Positions 25,817 to 35,375 of a stretch of DNA of 44,992 nucleotides are shown in pieces. Every line of letters starts with the position of its first letter. The first letter of the stretch is position 1. The stretch spans positions 1 through 44,992 of the forward strand of contig JAHHSU010000003.1 in the NCBI GenBank assembly GCA_020025035.1, written 5' to 3'. This DNA comes from Thomasclavelia sp. GTDB taxonomy: Bacteria; Bacillota_I; Bacilli_A; Erysipelotrichales; Coprobacillaceae. The notes under the pieces are model-generated. The model was not told the origin of the DNA, searched no databases, and worked only from the letters and a program-made list of their open reading frames with translations. A program made the translations under genes and the position numbers.

Positions 25817-26647
25817 TTAATGAATGACATAAAAATACACAAGTACCAGTATCCCTAAAATAATACGATACCAACCAAATACCTTAAAATCATGTTTTTT
25901 AATATAACTCATAAGAAATTTAATGGCAAGTATAGAAACGACAAATGCTACTACTAGCCCAACTAATAAATACGACAATTCTAACATACTAAAAGAAAAA
26001 CCAACTTTAACTAATTTTAATAAGCTTGCTCCAAACATTACAGGTATTGCTAAAAAAAAGGTAAATTCTGCTGCAACAACCCTGCTTACTCCAATCATCA
26101 TAGCTCCTAAAATAGTAGCACCTGATCTAGAAGTACCTGGAAAAATTGCTGCGATTACTTGAAATACTCCTATCATTAATGCTACACGATAATTTAATTT
26201 AGAAAGCGAATTTACTCTAGGACGTGTATTTTTATTCTTGTTTTCTATCCAAATAAACCCAATTCCAAATACAATTAATGCAATAGATACTACAGTTGCA
26301 TTATAAAAATACTTATCAATCCAATCATCTAGTAATATTCCAATAATTGCGGCTGGTATACAGGCAACTAAAATTTTTCCCCACAAATTAAGTTTTTGTC
26401 GATTTACAACAATTTTTCCTTGCACTTTTTGAAGTGGAAAAATCGTATTCCAATACAGTAACACAACTGCTAAAATAGCACCTAGTTGAATAACTACAAA
26501 AAATACTTCCTTAAATGAGTCACTAGCAGACAACTGAATAAACTCATCTACTAATATCATATGCCCTGTACTACTAATAGGGAGCCATTCCGTTATTCCT
26601 TCTACTATTCCTAAAAAAATAACCTTTAAGAATTCTAATATATACAT
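25817..26647 (-). CDS. uppP: Undecaprenyl-diphosphatase
   Basis: BacA/UppP integral membrane enzyme of 276 residues. It dephosphorylates undecaprenyl diphosphate so the lipid carrier can be reused for peptidoglycan and other envelope glycans; overproduction is known to give bacitracin resistance. Catalytic motifs: GIVEGITEWLPISSTGHMIL (about 13-32) and PGTSRSGATILGAMMIG (about 168-184). Eight or so hydrophobic segments. The ATG follows aggaggag. It is downstream of the polysaccharide operon on the same strand. Confidence 0.97.
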   Translation of the reverse strand: MYILEFLKVIFLGIVEGITEWLPISSTGHMILVDEFIQLSASDSFKEVFFVVIQLGAILAVVLLYWNTIFPLQKVQGKIVVNRQKLNLWGKILVACIPAAIIGILLDDWIDKYFYNATVVSIALIVFGIGFIWIENKNKNTRPRVNSLSKLNYRVALMIGVFQVIAAIFPGTSRSGATILGAMMIGVSRVVAAEFTFFLAIPVMFGASLLKLVKVGFSFSMLELSYLLVGLVVAFVVSILAIKFLMSYIKKHDFKVFGWYRIILGILVLVYFYVIH

Positions 26648-26728
26648 CTATTTTCTCCTCCTACTCACCGTTTAATTTCCTTATATTCTATATCATTATA
26701 TTATATCAAGTATCTTTTAGACATTTTA

Positions 26729-27580
26729 CTATGATTTTGATCGCATAAACATATAAGTAGAAATACTAAAAATAATCATATATCCAATCAAACTCATGAT
26801 ATCTGGTGTTTGTCCAAAAAGGAAAAAACCAAATATTGCTGAAAAGAGTACTTGAGAATAATCATAAATAGAAATCTCTTTTGCAGGTGCATATGAATAA
26901 GCGGTAGTTACAGCAAACTGACCTCCTGTTGCAAATAAACCTGCTAATAATAAATAGATGGTTTGTTGAATACTCATTGCTTCATAATGGAAAATTAACC
27001 ATGGTAAAACTGTTAAACAAGAAAATGTAGAAAAGAAGAAAACAATCATTGCTTTACGTTCTTTTCTTATTCCTAAATACCTAACCATTGTATAAGCCAT
27101 ACCTGCTCCTAATGCACCTAATACACCAATTAATGATGGAACTAAATCTGGATTGTAAAAATTTGGTTTTACAATAAATAAACTTCCAATAAATGCTAGT
27201 ATAATAGCACTGATTTGATATAACTTCATTCTTTCCTTTAATATTAGTAATGAAAAAATAATCGTAAAAAATGGAGATAATTTATTCAACATAGAAGCAT
27301 CAGATAATACTAAATGATCAACTGCATAAAAATTACACAAAATTCCAATAGTACCAAATGTTGCACGTAATACTAATAACCAAAAATTACCCTTTTGAAT
27401 TTTAAAACCTTCTTTAGAACGAAGTAAAACTATTAATGCAAATACAAATGCAACAATATTACGAAAAAAGCTTTTTTGAATTGGATTAATATCTCCAGAT
27501 AATTTCACAAATGTATTCATTAAAGAAAAACATAAAGAGGCTAATATAATATATTGGATTGCCCTTTTTTTATTAGACAT
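26729..27580 (-). CDS. EamA/DMT-family transporter
   Basis: 283 residues with ten membrane segments in two EamA halves (about 8-135 and 145-280). A characteristic loop is present: FYAVDHLVLSDASMLNKLSP. Substrate unknown; the family exports metabolites, amino acids or nucleotide-linked precursors. Its start lies 8 bases inside the end of the upstream glycosyltransferase gene, so it belongs to the polysaccharide operon and might move a glycan precursor, but this is only suggested by position. Confidence 0.85.
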   Translation of the reverse strand: MSNKKRAIQYIILASLCFSLMNTFVKLSGDINPIQKSFFRNIVAFVFALIVLLRSKEGFKIQKGNFWLLVLRATFGTIGILCNFYAVDHLVLSDASMLNKLSPFFTIIFSLLILKERMKLYQISAIILAFIGSLFIVKPNFYNPDLVPSLIGVLGALGAGMAYTMVRYLGIRKERKAMIVFFFSTFSCLTVLPWLIFHYEAMSIQQTIYLLLAGLFATGGQFAVTTAYSYAPAKEISIYDYSQVLFSAIFGFFLFGQTPDIMSLIGYMIIFSISTYMFMRSKS

Positions 27581-28439
27581 TTTTATTTTTCATTCCTTTC
27601 AAAATTGCACCCGCTCTTACACTATCTAATCGAAATAAATACCATAATACTTTAAGATATTTCCTTAAATAGATTTCCACCTTTATTTGATGATATCTAT
27701 TTCCTACCATTTGACGATATTTATTCATAAAATGTAGTTGACTTCTAGTTAACCACTCTAACTGAAACGAAGATGAATCCCCACTTGAAGAAGATACTTT
27801 ATGATAAATCACTGCTTTACTGACATACATAATTTTATATTTTTTTCCTACTTGCACACAATAGTCTAAATCTTCAAAATACATAAAGTAATCTTCTGGA
27901 AGTTTTCCTATATCTAAAATAACCTCTTTTTTAATCAACATACAACAACCATTAACAAAATCCATTTGTTTTTGTTCAATTAAATGATTATTTGGCATTT
28001 TATTTTGTCTATTATACCCTACAAATAAATTCCAGTTTATTGTTCCTCCTGCTGACCATATCTTATCTTTTTGATGATAATAAAGTATTTTAGGTGCAAC
28101 TATTCCCACTCCATTATTCAAACTTACACTTACTAATTCATTTAAAAAATCTGGTTCTACAGTAGTATCATTATTTAATAATAATATCTGATCACAGTGA
28201 TGTTTTAATGCATACTCAATTCCAATATTATTTCCATATGCAAAACCACCATTATAATCACTTTTTAATAAAGTAATATTAGAAATAGCAAGAAGTTTTG
28301 AATATGAATCATCTGTAGAACAGTTGTCTACTACAATAATTTCATAACAAGGATAATGAATATTTTGAAGACTGTAAATGCATTCTATTGTATCTTGATA
28401 TGTATTATAATTTAATAAAATAATTCCTACTTTATCCAT
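27573..28439 (-). CDS. Family 2 glycosyltransferase (rhamnosyltransferase-like)
   Basis: 288 residues, GT-A fold, cytoplasmic face. Nucleotide-sugar motifs: VGIILLNYNTYQDTIECI at the N-terminus, VVDNCSTDDS, LLLNNDTTVEPDF (DxD-type) and GCCMLIKKEV followed by DYFMYFEDLDYC (acidic catalytic region). The pattern resembles WbbL-type rhamnosyltransferases. The C-terminal tail is basic. The ATG has a taggag Shine-Dalgarno. Sugar donor and acceptor are not determined. Confidence 0.88.
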   Translation of the reverse strand: MDKVGIILLNYNTYQDTIECIYSLQNIHYPCYEIIVVDNCSTDDSYSKLLAISNITLLKSDYNGGFAYGNNIGIEYALKHHCDQILLLNNDTTVEPDFLNELVSVSLNNGVGIVAPKILYYHQKDKIWSAGGTINWNLFVGYNRQNKMPNNHLIEQKQMDFVNGCCMLIKKEVILDIGKLPEDYFMYFEDLDYCVQVGKKYKIMYVSKAVIYHKVSSSSGDSSSFQLEWLTRSQLHFMNKYRQMVGNRYHQIKVEIYLRKYLKVLWYLFRLDSVRAGAILKGMKNKNV

Positions 28440-28483
28440 AATTTTGTCTCCTACATCATTTTAAAAAAGAGTAAGAATTCTCT

Positions 28484-29383
28484 CTATTTTTTTACTAGTG
28501 TTTGAATATAATCTAACACTTGTTCTTTTAATTCATCTCTTTCTAAAGCAAAATCAATATTTGCCTGAATAAATCCAAATTTGTCTCCTACATCATAGCG
28601 TTTCCCTTCAAAATCATAGGCATATACTGCTTGACGATCCATTAAATGTTTAATAGCATCTGTTAATTGAACCTCATTTCCTGCTCCTCTACCTTGCAAA
28701 GAAAGTAATTCAAATATTTCAGGAGTTAATACATACCTTCCTAAAACAGCAAGTTGACTAGGTGCCTTATCAATACTTGGTTTTTCCACCATATCTGATA
28801 ATTTAACTAACCTTCCCTTTGGTTTATATGACTTTGACGGTGAAACAATTCCATACTTACTTACATCCTTTTTAGCAACTGTTTGTACTCCTACAATAGA
28901 TGCCTGAACTTTTTCAAACTCATTAATTAATTGTTTTAATGCAGGTTCTCCATCATGATTTACTACTACATCATCCCCTAATAAAATAGCAAATGGTTCA
29001 TCACCGATAAATGATTTAGCACATAATATCGCATCTCCTAATCCTTTAGGTTCTTTTTGACGTATATAAAAAATATTGGCTAAGTTAGAAATATCATTAA
29101 TAATTTCTAACTGTTGATTTTTTCCTGACGCTTTTAATCTTTCCTCTAGTTCATAATTTTTATCGAAATGATTTTCCATAACATGTTTTGTACTATTTGT
29201 AATAATCAATACTTCTTCTATTCCACTTGCTACTGCTTCTTCAATAATGTATTGAATGGTAGGAATATCTACAATAGGTAACATTTCTTTAGGTAATGCT
29301 TTAGTTGCTGGTAAAAAACGTGTCCCTAACCCAGCTGCAGGAATTACTGCTTTTTTTACTTTTTGCTTACTAAATCGAATCAT
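28484..29383 (-). CDS. galU: UTP--glucose-1-phosphate uridylyltransferase
   Basis: Makes UDP-glucose for the glycosyltransferases beside it and for glycolipids. 299 residues. Motif KAVIPAAGLGTRFLPATKAL is the nucleotide-binding loop, PKEMLPIVDIPTIQYI follows, then LLGDDVV and GRYVLTPEIFELL. The frame opens 8 codons earlier, but aaggag stands properly before the ATG at 29383, giving MIRFSKQ as the N-terminus. It starts 10 bases after the upstream GT4 stop codon. Confidence 0.96.
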   Translation of the reverse strand: MIRFSKQKVKKAVIPAAGLGTRFLPATKALPKEMLPIVDIPTIQYIIEEAVASGIEEVLIITNSTKHVMENHFDKNYELEERLKASGKNQQLEIINDISNLANIFYIRQKEPKGLGDAILCAKSFIGDEPFAILLGDDVVVNHDGEPALKQLINEFEKVQASIVGVQTVAKKDVSKYGIVSPSKSYKPKGRLVKLSDMVEKPSIDKAPSQLAVLGRYVLTPEIFELLSLQGRGAGNEVQLTDAIKHLMDRQAVYAYDFEGKRYDVGDKFGFIQANIDFALERDELKEQVLDYIQTLVKK

Positions 29384-29393
29384 ACTTTTCTCC

Positions 29394-30479
29394 TTACTTA
29401 AATACATCTAACAATATACTAGATGTATGACATACATCATATTGTTTGGCTGTATTAATTGCATTATTTTTAATTATTTCTTTTTCTTGTTTAGAAATTT
29501 GATCAATTGAATGGATACGATGTACTAAATTTGTAGTACTTTTAGAGGCAAAAAAGAAACCATTTTCACCATCTACTAAATAACTAGTAGGTCCATAATT
29601 GTTAGCAATAATACATATACATCCACATGCCATTGCTTCTAATCCTACAAGTCCTAAACTTTCACTTTTTCGATATGTTGGAAAAATAAAATACTCTAAA
29701 CTATTATATATATGCACTAATGTTGCTTGATCAACAAGCGGGAATCTAATAATCTTATCTTCCATATGATAAAAATGTATTAACTGTTCTAACTCTTTGT
29801 TTTGATCCCCGCTTCCTACTAAAATAAGCTTTCTAGTATCATTATTTTTACTTAATTCATATCCCATTTCTACAAAAATTTCCCAACCTTTATGAGCATC
29901 CACACGACTAATATATCCAATATATTCTACGTTTTTGTCTAATCCTAAAATTCTTTTTGATTCTAATTGATTTTGAGGCTTAAATATACTACAGTCTACG
30001 CCACCTGATGGGTATAAGACTATCTTAGTTGGATCAACATGATAAAGATTAACTAACTGTTTTTTAAAATACATAGAAGGTGCAATAATAGTATTTGCTA
30101 AAGGTAAAATCATTGCACTTCTTTTTTCATTCCGATACATCCATTCTTCTTCCATTACCACATCATTTCCATGTACGTTTAGCACAATATTCATATTTGG
30201 CTTTAAAATAGATAAACACTTAATTGGAATAACAATATGGGAAACATAATGACCATATAAATAATCATAATGATGCAACCATCCTTTAAATATCGACATA
30301 ATAAAAAATTGAAGATAATCTATAACTTTCCATAACTTAGAATCATGTTTTTTTAAGCTAACAACATCAACAATATATCCATTATTACGTAATAACTTTA
30401 CAGTATTTTCAATAAAAACACCATAATGAGGATATTTTTTAGATGGATACATATTGGTAACTACTAGTATTTTTTTCAT
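29394..30479 (-). CDS. Family 4 glycosyltransferase
   Basis: 361 residues, GT-B fold. N-terminal acceptor domain starts MKKILVVTNMYPSKKYPHYG. The C-terminal donor domain has VEYIGYISRVDAHKGWEIFV, a phosphate-contact region KLILVGSGDQ and the retaining GT4 signature SESLGLVGLEAMACGCICI (E-x7-E). A retaining transferase for an envelope glycan, donor unknown. It follows the DUF1972 transferase by 3 bases. Confidence 0.9.
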   Translation of the reverse strand: MKKILVVTNMYPSKKYPHYGVFIENTVKLLRNNGYIVDVVSLKKHDSKLWKVIDYLQFFIMSIFKGWLHHYDYLYGHYVSHIVIPIKCLSILKPNMNIVLNVHGNDVVMEEEWMYRNEKRSAMILPLANTIIAPSMYFKKQLVNLYHVDPTKIVLYPSGGVDCSIFKPQNQLESKRILGLDKNVEYIGYISRVDAHKGWEIFVEMGYELSKNNDTRKLILVGSGDQNKELEQLIHFYHMEDKIIRFPLVDQATLVHIYNSLEYFIFPTYRKSESLGLVGLEAMACGCICIIANNYGPTSYLVDGENGFFFASKSTTNLVHRIHSIDQISKQEKEIIKNNAINTAKQYDVCHTSSILLDVFK

Positions 30480-30482
30480 ATA

Positions 30483-31646
30483 TTATCCTTTCAAAAACAA
30501 TTGTTCATATTGTGCTACAATAAGTGGCCAATTATATACGTCATGAATACGCTGTTTTGCTTTTTTCCCAAGACATTCAATTTGACTTGCATCATAATGT
30601 TTTTCTATATCATCAATTAAATGAGCTAAATTTCCAGGATCTTTTGTAAAATACTTTGTGCAATCTAATCCAACAGAATAATTAAATTCGACATTCAATA
30701 AAATGTTTAAATCTGTAGTTGCAAGAGACTCCAACAATGACGGATTTGTTCCTCCCACTTCATGTCCATGAATATATCCAAACGCATTTTTTCGAATTAA
30801 ATACAATAACTCTTGATCATAGACTGTTCCTACAAAGACAATACGTCCATCATTCAAAAAATTTGTTTTTCGTTGTAGTTGATGATAAAACTTATTTTTT
30901 TCTACATTTGTAATAATTACTAATTTTTTGGTAGTATGACTATTCATAAATTCTTTAATAATAGTTTCATAATTATTTTCAGGTACAAATCGACCTACAA
31001 TCAAATAATAATTATGATGAATAATATGAAATTGTTGATACCACTGATACAAATCATCTAATTTGTTAATTCCAAAATCTTCTTTATATTGGTATGCACC
31101 ATAGGCAATAAATGTTGTTTGAGGATGATATTTAAAATAAGTATCTATGATATATTTTTCTATTCCAATAGAATCACTAATCACTAAATTACAATGTTTT
31201 ACAATAGATTTTTCAGAATACTTTAAATATTTTCGTACTGGAAGTGACCATTTTGTTCGTTTCCATTCATGTCCATCTGGATTAATATATAATTTGATTC
31301 CTAAATGTTTTAATTTTTTCCAAAATGGTAATAAAAATGGTCCAGCTGTACAACCAAGCATATAGATAATAGCATCATTAATTTGGTTTTTTTTCACATA
31401 TTCAATAACATATTGTAATGCCATAACATCATAATAAATAACTCTTGCAGGCCCAATAGATGGAACAGGAACTTGAAAACACCTAGCCTGGCAATATTCA
31501 TATTCTCCTTTAGTCTTCCCTAAACAAGCTACATGATATTGAATTTCACTTGATACTTTATTTTTTACTAGTTGTTCACAAAATGTTTCAAATCCACCAT
31601 ATTTTGCAGGTATGCCTTTACATCCTATAATAAAAACATGTTTCAT
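30483..31646 (-). CDS. DUF1972/GT4 glycosyltransferase (WchF/Cps2T-like)
   Basis: 387 residues. The N-terminus MKHVFIIGCKGIPAKYGGFE is the DUF1972 signature shared with the beta-1,4-rhamnosyltransferases WchF and Cps2T of streptococcal capsules. The C-terminal GT-B domain has YYLIVGRFVPENNYETII and GYIHGHEVGGTNPSLLESLA. Possibly adds rhamnose to a lipid-linked first sugar. No dTDP-rhamnose synthesis genes are in the window. Confidence 0.88.
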   Translation of the reverse strand: MKHVFIIGCKGIPAKYGGFETFCEQLVKNKVSSEIQYHVACLGKTKGEYEYCQARCFQVPVPSIGPARVIYYDVMALQYVIEYVKKNQINDAIIYMLGCTAGPFLLPFWKKLKHLGIKLYINPDGHEWKRTKWSLPVRKYLKYSEKSIVKHCNLVISDSIGIEKYIIDTYFKYHPQTTFIAYGAYQYKEDFGINKLDDLYQWYQQFHIIHHNYYLIVGRFVPENNYETIIKEFMNSHTTKKLVIITNVEKNKFYHQLQRKTNFLNDGRIVFVGTVYDQELLYLIRKNAFGYIHGHEVGGTNPSLLESLATTDLNILLNVEFNYSVGLDCTKYFTKDPGNLAHLIDDIEKHYDASQIECLGKKAKQRIHDVYNWPLIVAQYEQLFLKG

Positions 31647-31677
31647 GCCTCCACCTCTAATTCTTTTAATTTATTTA

Positions 31678-32646
31678 CTACTTGATTGCTGCAATGATAT
31701 CACCTATAGCAGTTCTAATAGTACCCATTCTAAAATATTTCCCCATAAGTAAATTTTTTAATAACCTAAAATACTGATGTTTAGATATTAAATCAATTCG
31801 ATTTACAATGTAATCATATTTTTTAGAAAAATATATTTTATCTTCTATAGAAAATCCACTTAGATGAATACAAAACATCAAGATTGGTAATTCTCTTTTT
31901 AATATTTCCACTCGATCTTCTACACGATGATGATAATACTGTTCTCCTTGATAAATGGTGTTTTCTAATCCAATAGTATTATTATCATGAATACGATATT
32001 CAATCAAAGGTTTATTCAAGAAATAACAACCATCATGACTTGAAGCAATAATGTTCATTTCCCAATCATGAGGATTATTAGCATCAATGCATGTTATCCA
32101 TTCATCACTCACACTTTTTGAAATTGCCATCGTACATCCTTGACAAAAATTTCGTTGACATAAAAGTTTCATATCCATTTTTACTAAATCATTTTCCTTA
32201 ATCATAAATGGAATTAAATGATAATTAGAATATCCTTTTTTGGTTGGATATTCTATTCTATTTGAGTGCTTATCTATCACATAAAAACTAGTACCTAGTG
32301 ATAAAATATGTGGATTTTCCTCCATAATAGAAACCATTTCTTCTACTTTTGTTGGTAACCATTTATCATCTTGATCTGATAAAAAAATAATGTCACCACT
32401 AGCTTTTTCTAACGCTTTTTTAAAATTAAGTTGATAACCTATATTTTTTTTGTTTTTTTCTAATACCCAATGATGTAAGTCATGAGTCTTGATATAATTT
32501 TGAATCATTGAATAGGTTTTATCTGTTGACTTATCATCTATAATAATTACTTCATCCAATGCACGTGTTTGTCCTAAAACAGAATCTAATTGTTCTATAA
32601 TATATTTTTCTCCATTATATACTGCCATTATAAATGATATTTTCAC
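31678..32646 (-). CDS. Family 2 glycosyltransferase
   Basis: About 322 residues, GT-A fold. Motifs: ISFIMAVYNGEKYIIEQLDS, EVIIIDDKSTDKT and GDIIFLSDQDDKWLP (DxD) in the first 100 residues, then QGCTMAISK and NPHDWEMNII. Similar to rhamnosyltransferases of Gram-positive wall polysaccharides. The frame opens further upstream, but the gaggtg Shine-Dalgarno abuts an ATG at 32652; the GTG at 32646 is 6 bases away and is preferred. First gene of the polysaccharide operon, behind the promoter at 32669-32697. Confidence 0.87.
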   Translation of the reverse strand: MKISFIMAVYNGEKYIIEQLDSVLGQTRALDEVIIIDDKSTDKTYSMIQNYIKTHDLHHWVLEKNKKNIGYQLNFKKALEKASGDIIFLSDQDDKWLPTKVEEMVSIMEENPHILSLGTSFYVIDKHSNRIEYPTKKGYSNYHLIPFMIKENDLVKMDMKLLCQRNFCQGCTMAISKSVSDEWITCIDANNPHDWEMNIIASSHDGCYFLNKPLIEYRIHDNNTIGLENTIYQGEQYYHHRVEDRVEILKRELPILMFCIHLSGFSIEDKIYFSKKYDYIVNRIDLISKHQYFRLLKNLLMGKYFRMGTIRTAIGDIIAAIK

Positions 32647-32668
32647 AATCATCACCTCTATGTCTAAT

Positions 32669-32697
32669 AGTATATAAGATTCAAGAAATATAAACAA
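32669..32697 (-). promoter_or_regulatory. Promoter of the polysaccharide operon
   Basis: On the minus strand TTGTTT (32692-32697), 17 bases, then TATACT (32669-32674), between the apt terminator and the first glycosyltransferase. Confidence 0.6.
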
Positions 32698-32721
32698 GTA
32701 GAATATAATCGATCCATAAAT

Positions 32722-32749
32722 AAAAAGTGTACAAAACTGTACACTTTTA
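32722..32749 (-). terminator. Terminator of the recJ-apt transcript
   Basis: Perfect 11-bp stem AAAAGTGTACA/TGTACACTTTT with a 4-base loop and a T-rich tail on the minus strand. It separates apt from the polysaccharide operon. Confidence 0.87.
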
Positions 32750-32796
32750 TGTTCCTAAATTGTTTTAATCATTATATCATAAATAAATTTAGTTAC

Positions 32797-33312
32797 TTAT
32801 TTATACTGTATCAAAGAAAAAATATCATAGTCCTTTAATAACTCTCGTGCATTAAACTGTTCTAATTCAATAAGACAACATATTCCTACTACTTCTCCAC
32901 CTAGTTTTTCAATCATTTTGATTGTCGCTTCAATGGTACCTCCTGTTGCTAATAAATCATCAATTACAACTACTTTTTGTCCCTTAGAAATAGCATCAAC
33001 ATGCATGTATAACTCATTTTTACCATATTCTAAATCGTATGATTCACAAATTGTTTCTCTAGGTAATTTACCAGGTTTTCTAACAGGAACAAATCCAATA
33101 TTTAATCCATATGCAACTGGACATCCAAATAAAAAGCCTCTAGATTCAGGTGCAACAACCATATTTGCACCTTTGCTTTTTACATATTTAATCATTTGTT
33201 GAATTACTTCTTGATACGCTGTTCCATCTTGCATAATGGGAGTAATATCCTTAAATAAAATTCCAGCATGTGGAAAATCTGGCACATCTTTTATGAATTT
33301 TTCGAGTTCCAT
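32797..33312 (-). CDS. apt: Adenine phosphoribosyltransferase
   Basis: Salvages adenine with PRPP to AMP. 171 residues, the family norm. N-terminal IKDVPDFPHAGILFKDITPI, flexible region APESRGFLFGCPVAY, and PRPP-binding loop KVVVIDDLLATGGTIEA (about 118-134). Shine-Dalgarno ggaggtaggag before ATG. Follows recJ by 47 bases; the recJ-apt order is as in Bacillus. Confidence 0.97.
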   Translation of the reverse strand: MELEKFIKDVPDFPHAGILFKDITPIMQDGTAYQEVIQQMIKYVKSKGANMVVAPESRGFLFGCPVAYGLNIGFVPVRKPGKLPRETICESYDLEYGKNELYMHVDAISKGQKVVVIDDLLATGGTIEATIKMIEKLGGEVVGICCLIELEQFNARELLKDYDIFSLIQYK

Positions 33313-33359
33313 TCTCCTACCTCCTACACATACGTTTCTATTATATCAAACTTCATTGA

Positions 33360-34985
33360 CTATTCAATACATTTTAAATTCATCTGAATAGACTTTATTC
33401 CTTGAAATTCATTAATAGATAGTGTACCAAAAATATCATAAATGTTTCCTTCTTTAAATTCATATGGACAATTAAAATATAATGCATTCCATTCAGTATT
33501 ATCTTTAACACATTGTAAACGCATATGTTTTGTATCACTTAAAGGAATAACTTTTTGAATTGTTACATGTTCTATACAAAATATTGGTTCTTCATTTCCT
33601 TGTCCAAATGGTTCTAACACTTTTAATGATACAATATTTTCTATTGTTAAATCACTTGCTTCAATTACTAAGCAAGGATTACATTGTTCCACGTATTCTT
33701 GATTTAAAATAGCCTGTTTTATCTTGTTTTCAAAAGAAGGAATTCTATCATATTTTAATGTAAATCCTGCTGCAAGTTCATGGCCACCAAAAAACAATAA
33801 ATCATCACTTGCTTCTTCTAAAAAACGATTTAAATGAAACCCTGGAATAGCTCTTGCACTTCCTTTATATACATTATTTTTTTCATCATAATTCATTACA
33901 AATGATACTTGATTTCTTTCTTTTGTAAATCGACTTGCTAATAAACCTATAATACCTTCATGAATTGGCTTTTCATATAAAAAAACAAATGGTGCTTCTA
34001 CAGGTATATCCTTTTGAAGTGTAGCATACAATTCATTAGTGAGATTTTGTCTTTTTTTGTTTATCTCCACTGCTTTATTTGCAAAATCATGCAAAAACGT
34101 TTGATTATTTTTTGTATATTGATCTCCTGTAACAAAATATTTTACACAAATATTAGGATTAATAAGCTCTGGTAACCTACCAAATGAATTTATTTTAGGT
34201 ACAATTGTAAATCCAATTGTTGAAGTTGTATAAGCTTTATTACTTCCTAATAACAAACTAAGTGCAGGGAATTGTTTTTTGTTCATGATAGAAAGTGCTT
34301 TTTTAACTATTGCTCTATTTTCACTCACTAAAGGCATCATATCACTAATTGTTGTAATAGCTGCTAAGCAAAATAAATATGGATCATGCCTATTTAATAA
34401 CTTGGTAGTTAATTTGTAGGCTACCATTCCACCAGATATTTCCTTAAATGGATAACTAGGTGATAATTTTGGATGTAAAAAAGCATAGGCATTGGGTAAA
34501 TCATTTGATAATGCGTGGTGGTCAGTCACAATCACATCTATCCCTAATTCTGTAGCCTTGTCAATAGCATCAAATGCTTTAATCCCATTATCTACTGTAA
34601 TGATGAGTGAATATCCTTTACTAGCAATTTGATTAACTCGATCCACATTTAATCCATAACCATCTTCAAAACGATGAGGAATATGATATCCCACTTCTTT
34701 ACCAATCATGTTAAATGCTTTTACTAAAATACTAGTAGCTAAAATACCATCACAATCATAGTCGCCATATACACATATTTTTTCATGATTTTCAATAGCT
34801 TCCATAATTCTAGTATATACTTCATCACTTTCTTCTAATAAATCAAAATTATAAAACATCATTTGTTCTAAATGTTGTAATTGATTTTCATCCATTTTTA
34901 AATAATCCATCACTTTACTAAATAATGGATTATGGTGTGAAACATATTGTATGTAATCTTTACTATAAAACTTTTCCCATTTCAT
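33360..34985 (-). CDS. recJ: Single-stranded-DNA exonuclease RecJ
   Basis: 5'-3' exonuclease on single-stranded DNA acting in recombination and mismatch/base-excision repair. DHH phosphoesterase motifs: CVYGDYDCDGILAT (DxD, about 74-87), IITVDNGI, VIVTDHHAL (DHH) and HPKLSPSYPFKEISGGMVAYK. The DHHA1 domain has GGHELAAGFTL, and an OB-fold follows (VLEPFGQGNEEPIF). At 541 residues it is shorter than Bacillus RecJ, lacking an extended C-terminus. ATG chosen at 34985, 5 bases after ggagg; a TTG four codons earlier overlaps that site. Confidence 0.95.
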   Translation of the reverse strand: MKWEKFYSKDYIQYVSHHNPLFSKVMDYLKMDENQLQHLEQMMFYNFDLLEESDEVYTRIMEAIENHEKICVYGDYDCDGILATSILVKAFNMIGKEVGYHIPHRFEDGYGLNVDRVNQIASKGYSLIITVDNGIKAFDAIDKATELGIDVIVTDHHALSNDLPNAYAFLHPKLSPSYPFKEISGGMVAYKLTTKLLNRHDPYLFCLAAITTISDMMPLVSENRAIVKKALSIMNKKQFPALSLLLGSNKAYTTSTIGFTIVPKINSFGRLPELINPNICVKYFVTGDQYTKNNQTFLHDFANKAVEINKKRQNLTNELYATLQKDIPVEAPFVFLYEKPIHEGIIGLLASRFTKERNQVSFVMNYDEKNNVYKGSARAIPGFHLNRFLEEASDDLLFFGGHELAAGFTLKYDRIPSFENKIKQAILNQEYVEQCNPCLVIEASDLTIENIVSLKVLEPFGQGNEEPIFCIEHVTIQKVIPLSDTKHMRLQCVKDNTEWNALYFNCPYEFKEGNIYDIFGTLSINEFQGIKSIQMNLKCIE

Positions 34986-35015
34986 ATTTTCCTCCAAAAA
35001 AAAAGCGAGTATAGC

Positions 35016-35297
35016 TTATTTATTAATTAAGTCATTAAAATCACTAATATGCATTGATGAAGCATTTTGTACTGCTCTAATGCTTAAAAATTCAAAGATT
35101 TGTCCTGATTCTATACTTGCTACATCCTCTACAAAATCACATGTATCAGGAATTTTAGTATTTCTCCACTTTATATTAAATAAATAATCTTTTAATTGAC
35201 TTTTAGAGATAGTTTTAATACCTTCTTTTCTAAACTCACGTAATTTTAGGCTAATTACAATATTTAAATCTCTTTGTTGTTGTTTAGAAATTTCCAT
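35016..35297 (-). CDS. ComN-like post-transcriptional regulator family protein
   Basis: 93 residues, soluble and helical. Size, sequence (ISLKLREFRKEGIKTISKSQLKDYLFNIKW) and position beside recJ, a spoVB-like gene and a yrzE-like gene match the ComN family, known in Bacillus to affect comE mRNA and septal localisation. The match is by pattern and context, not a known catalytic motif. Only 30 bases separate it from recJ, so they are likely cotranscribed. Confidence 0.72.
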   Translation of the reverse strand: MEISKQQQRDLNIVISLKLREFRKEGIKTISKSQLKDYLFNIKWRNTKIPDTCDFVEDVASIESGQIFEFLSIRAVQNASSMHISDFNDLINK

Positions 35298-35375
35298 CTT
35301 ATTTTCCTCATTTCTTTCATCATTATTAGACTTTATTTTATTATAATAGATATTTTAATATAAAGGAAGTGTTTT

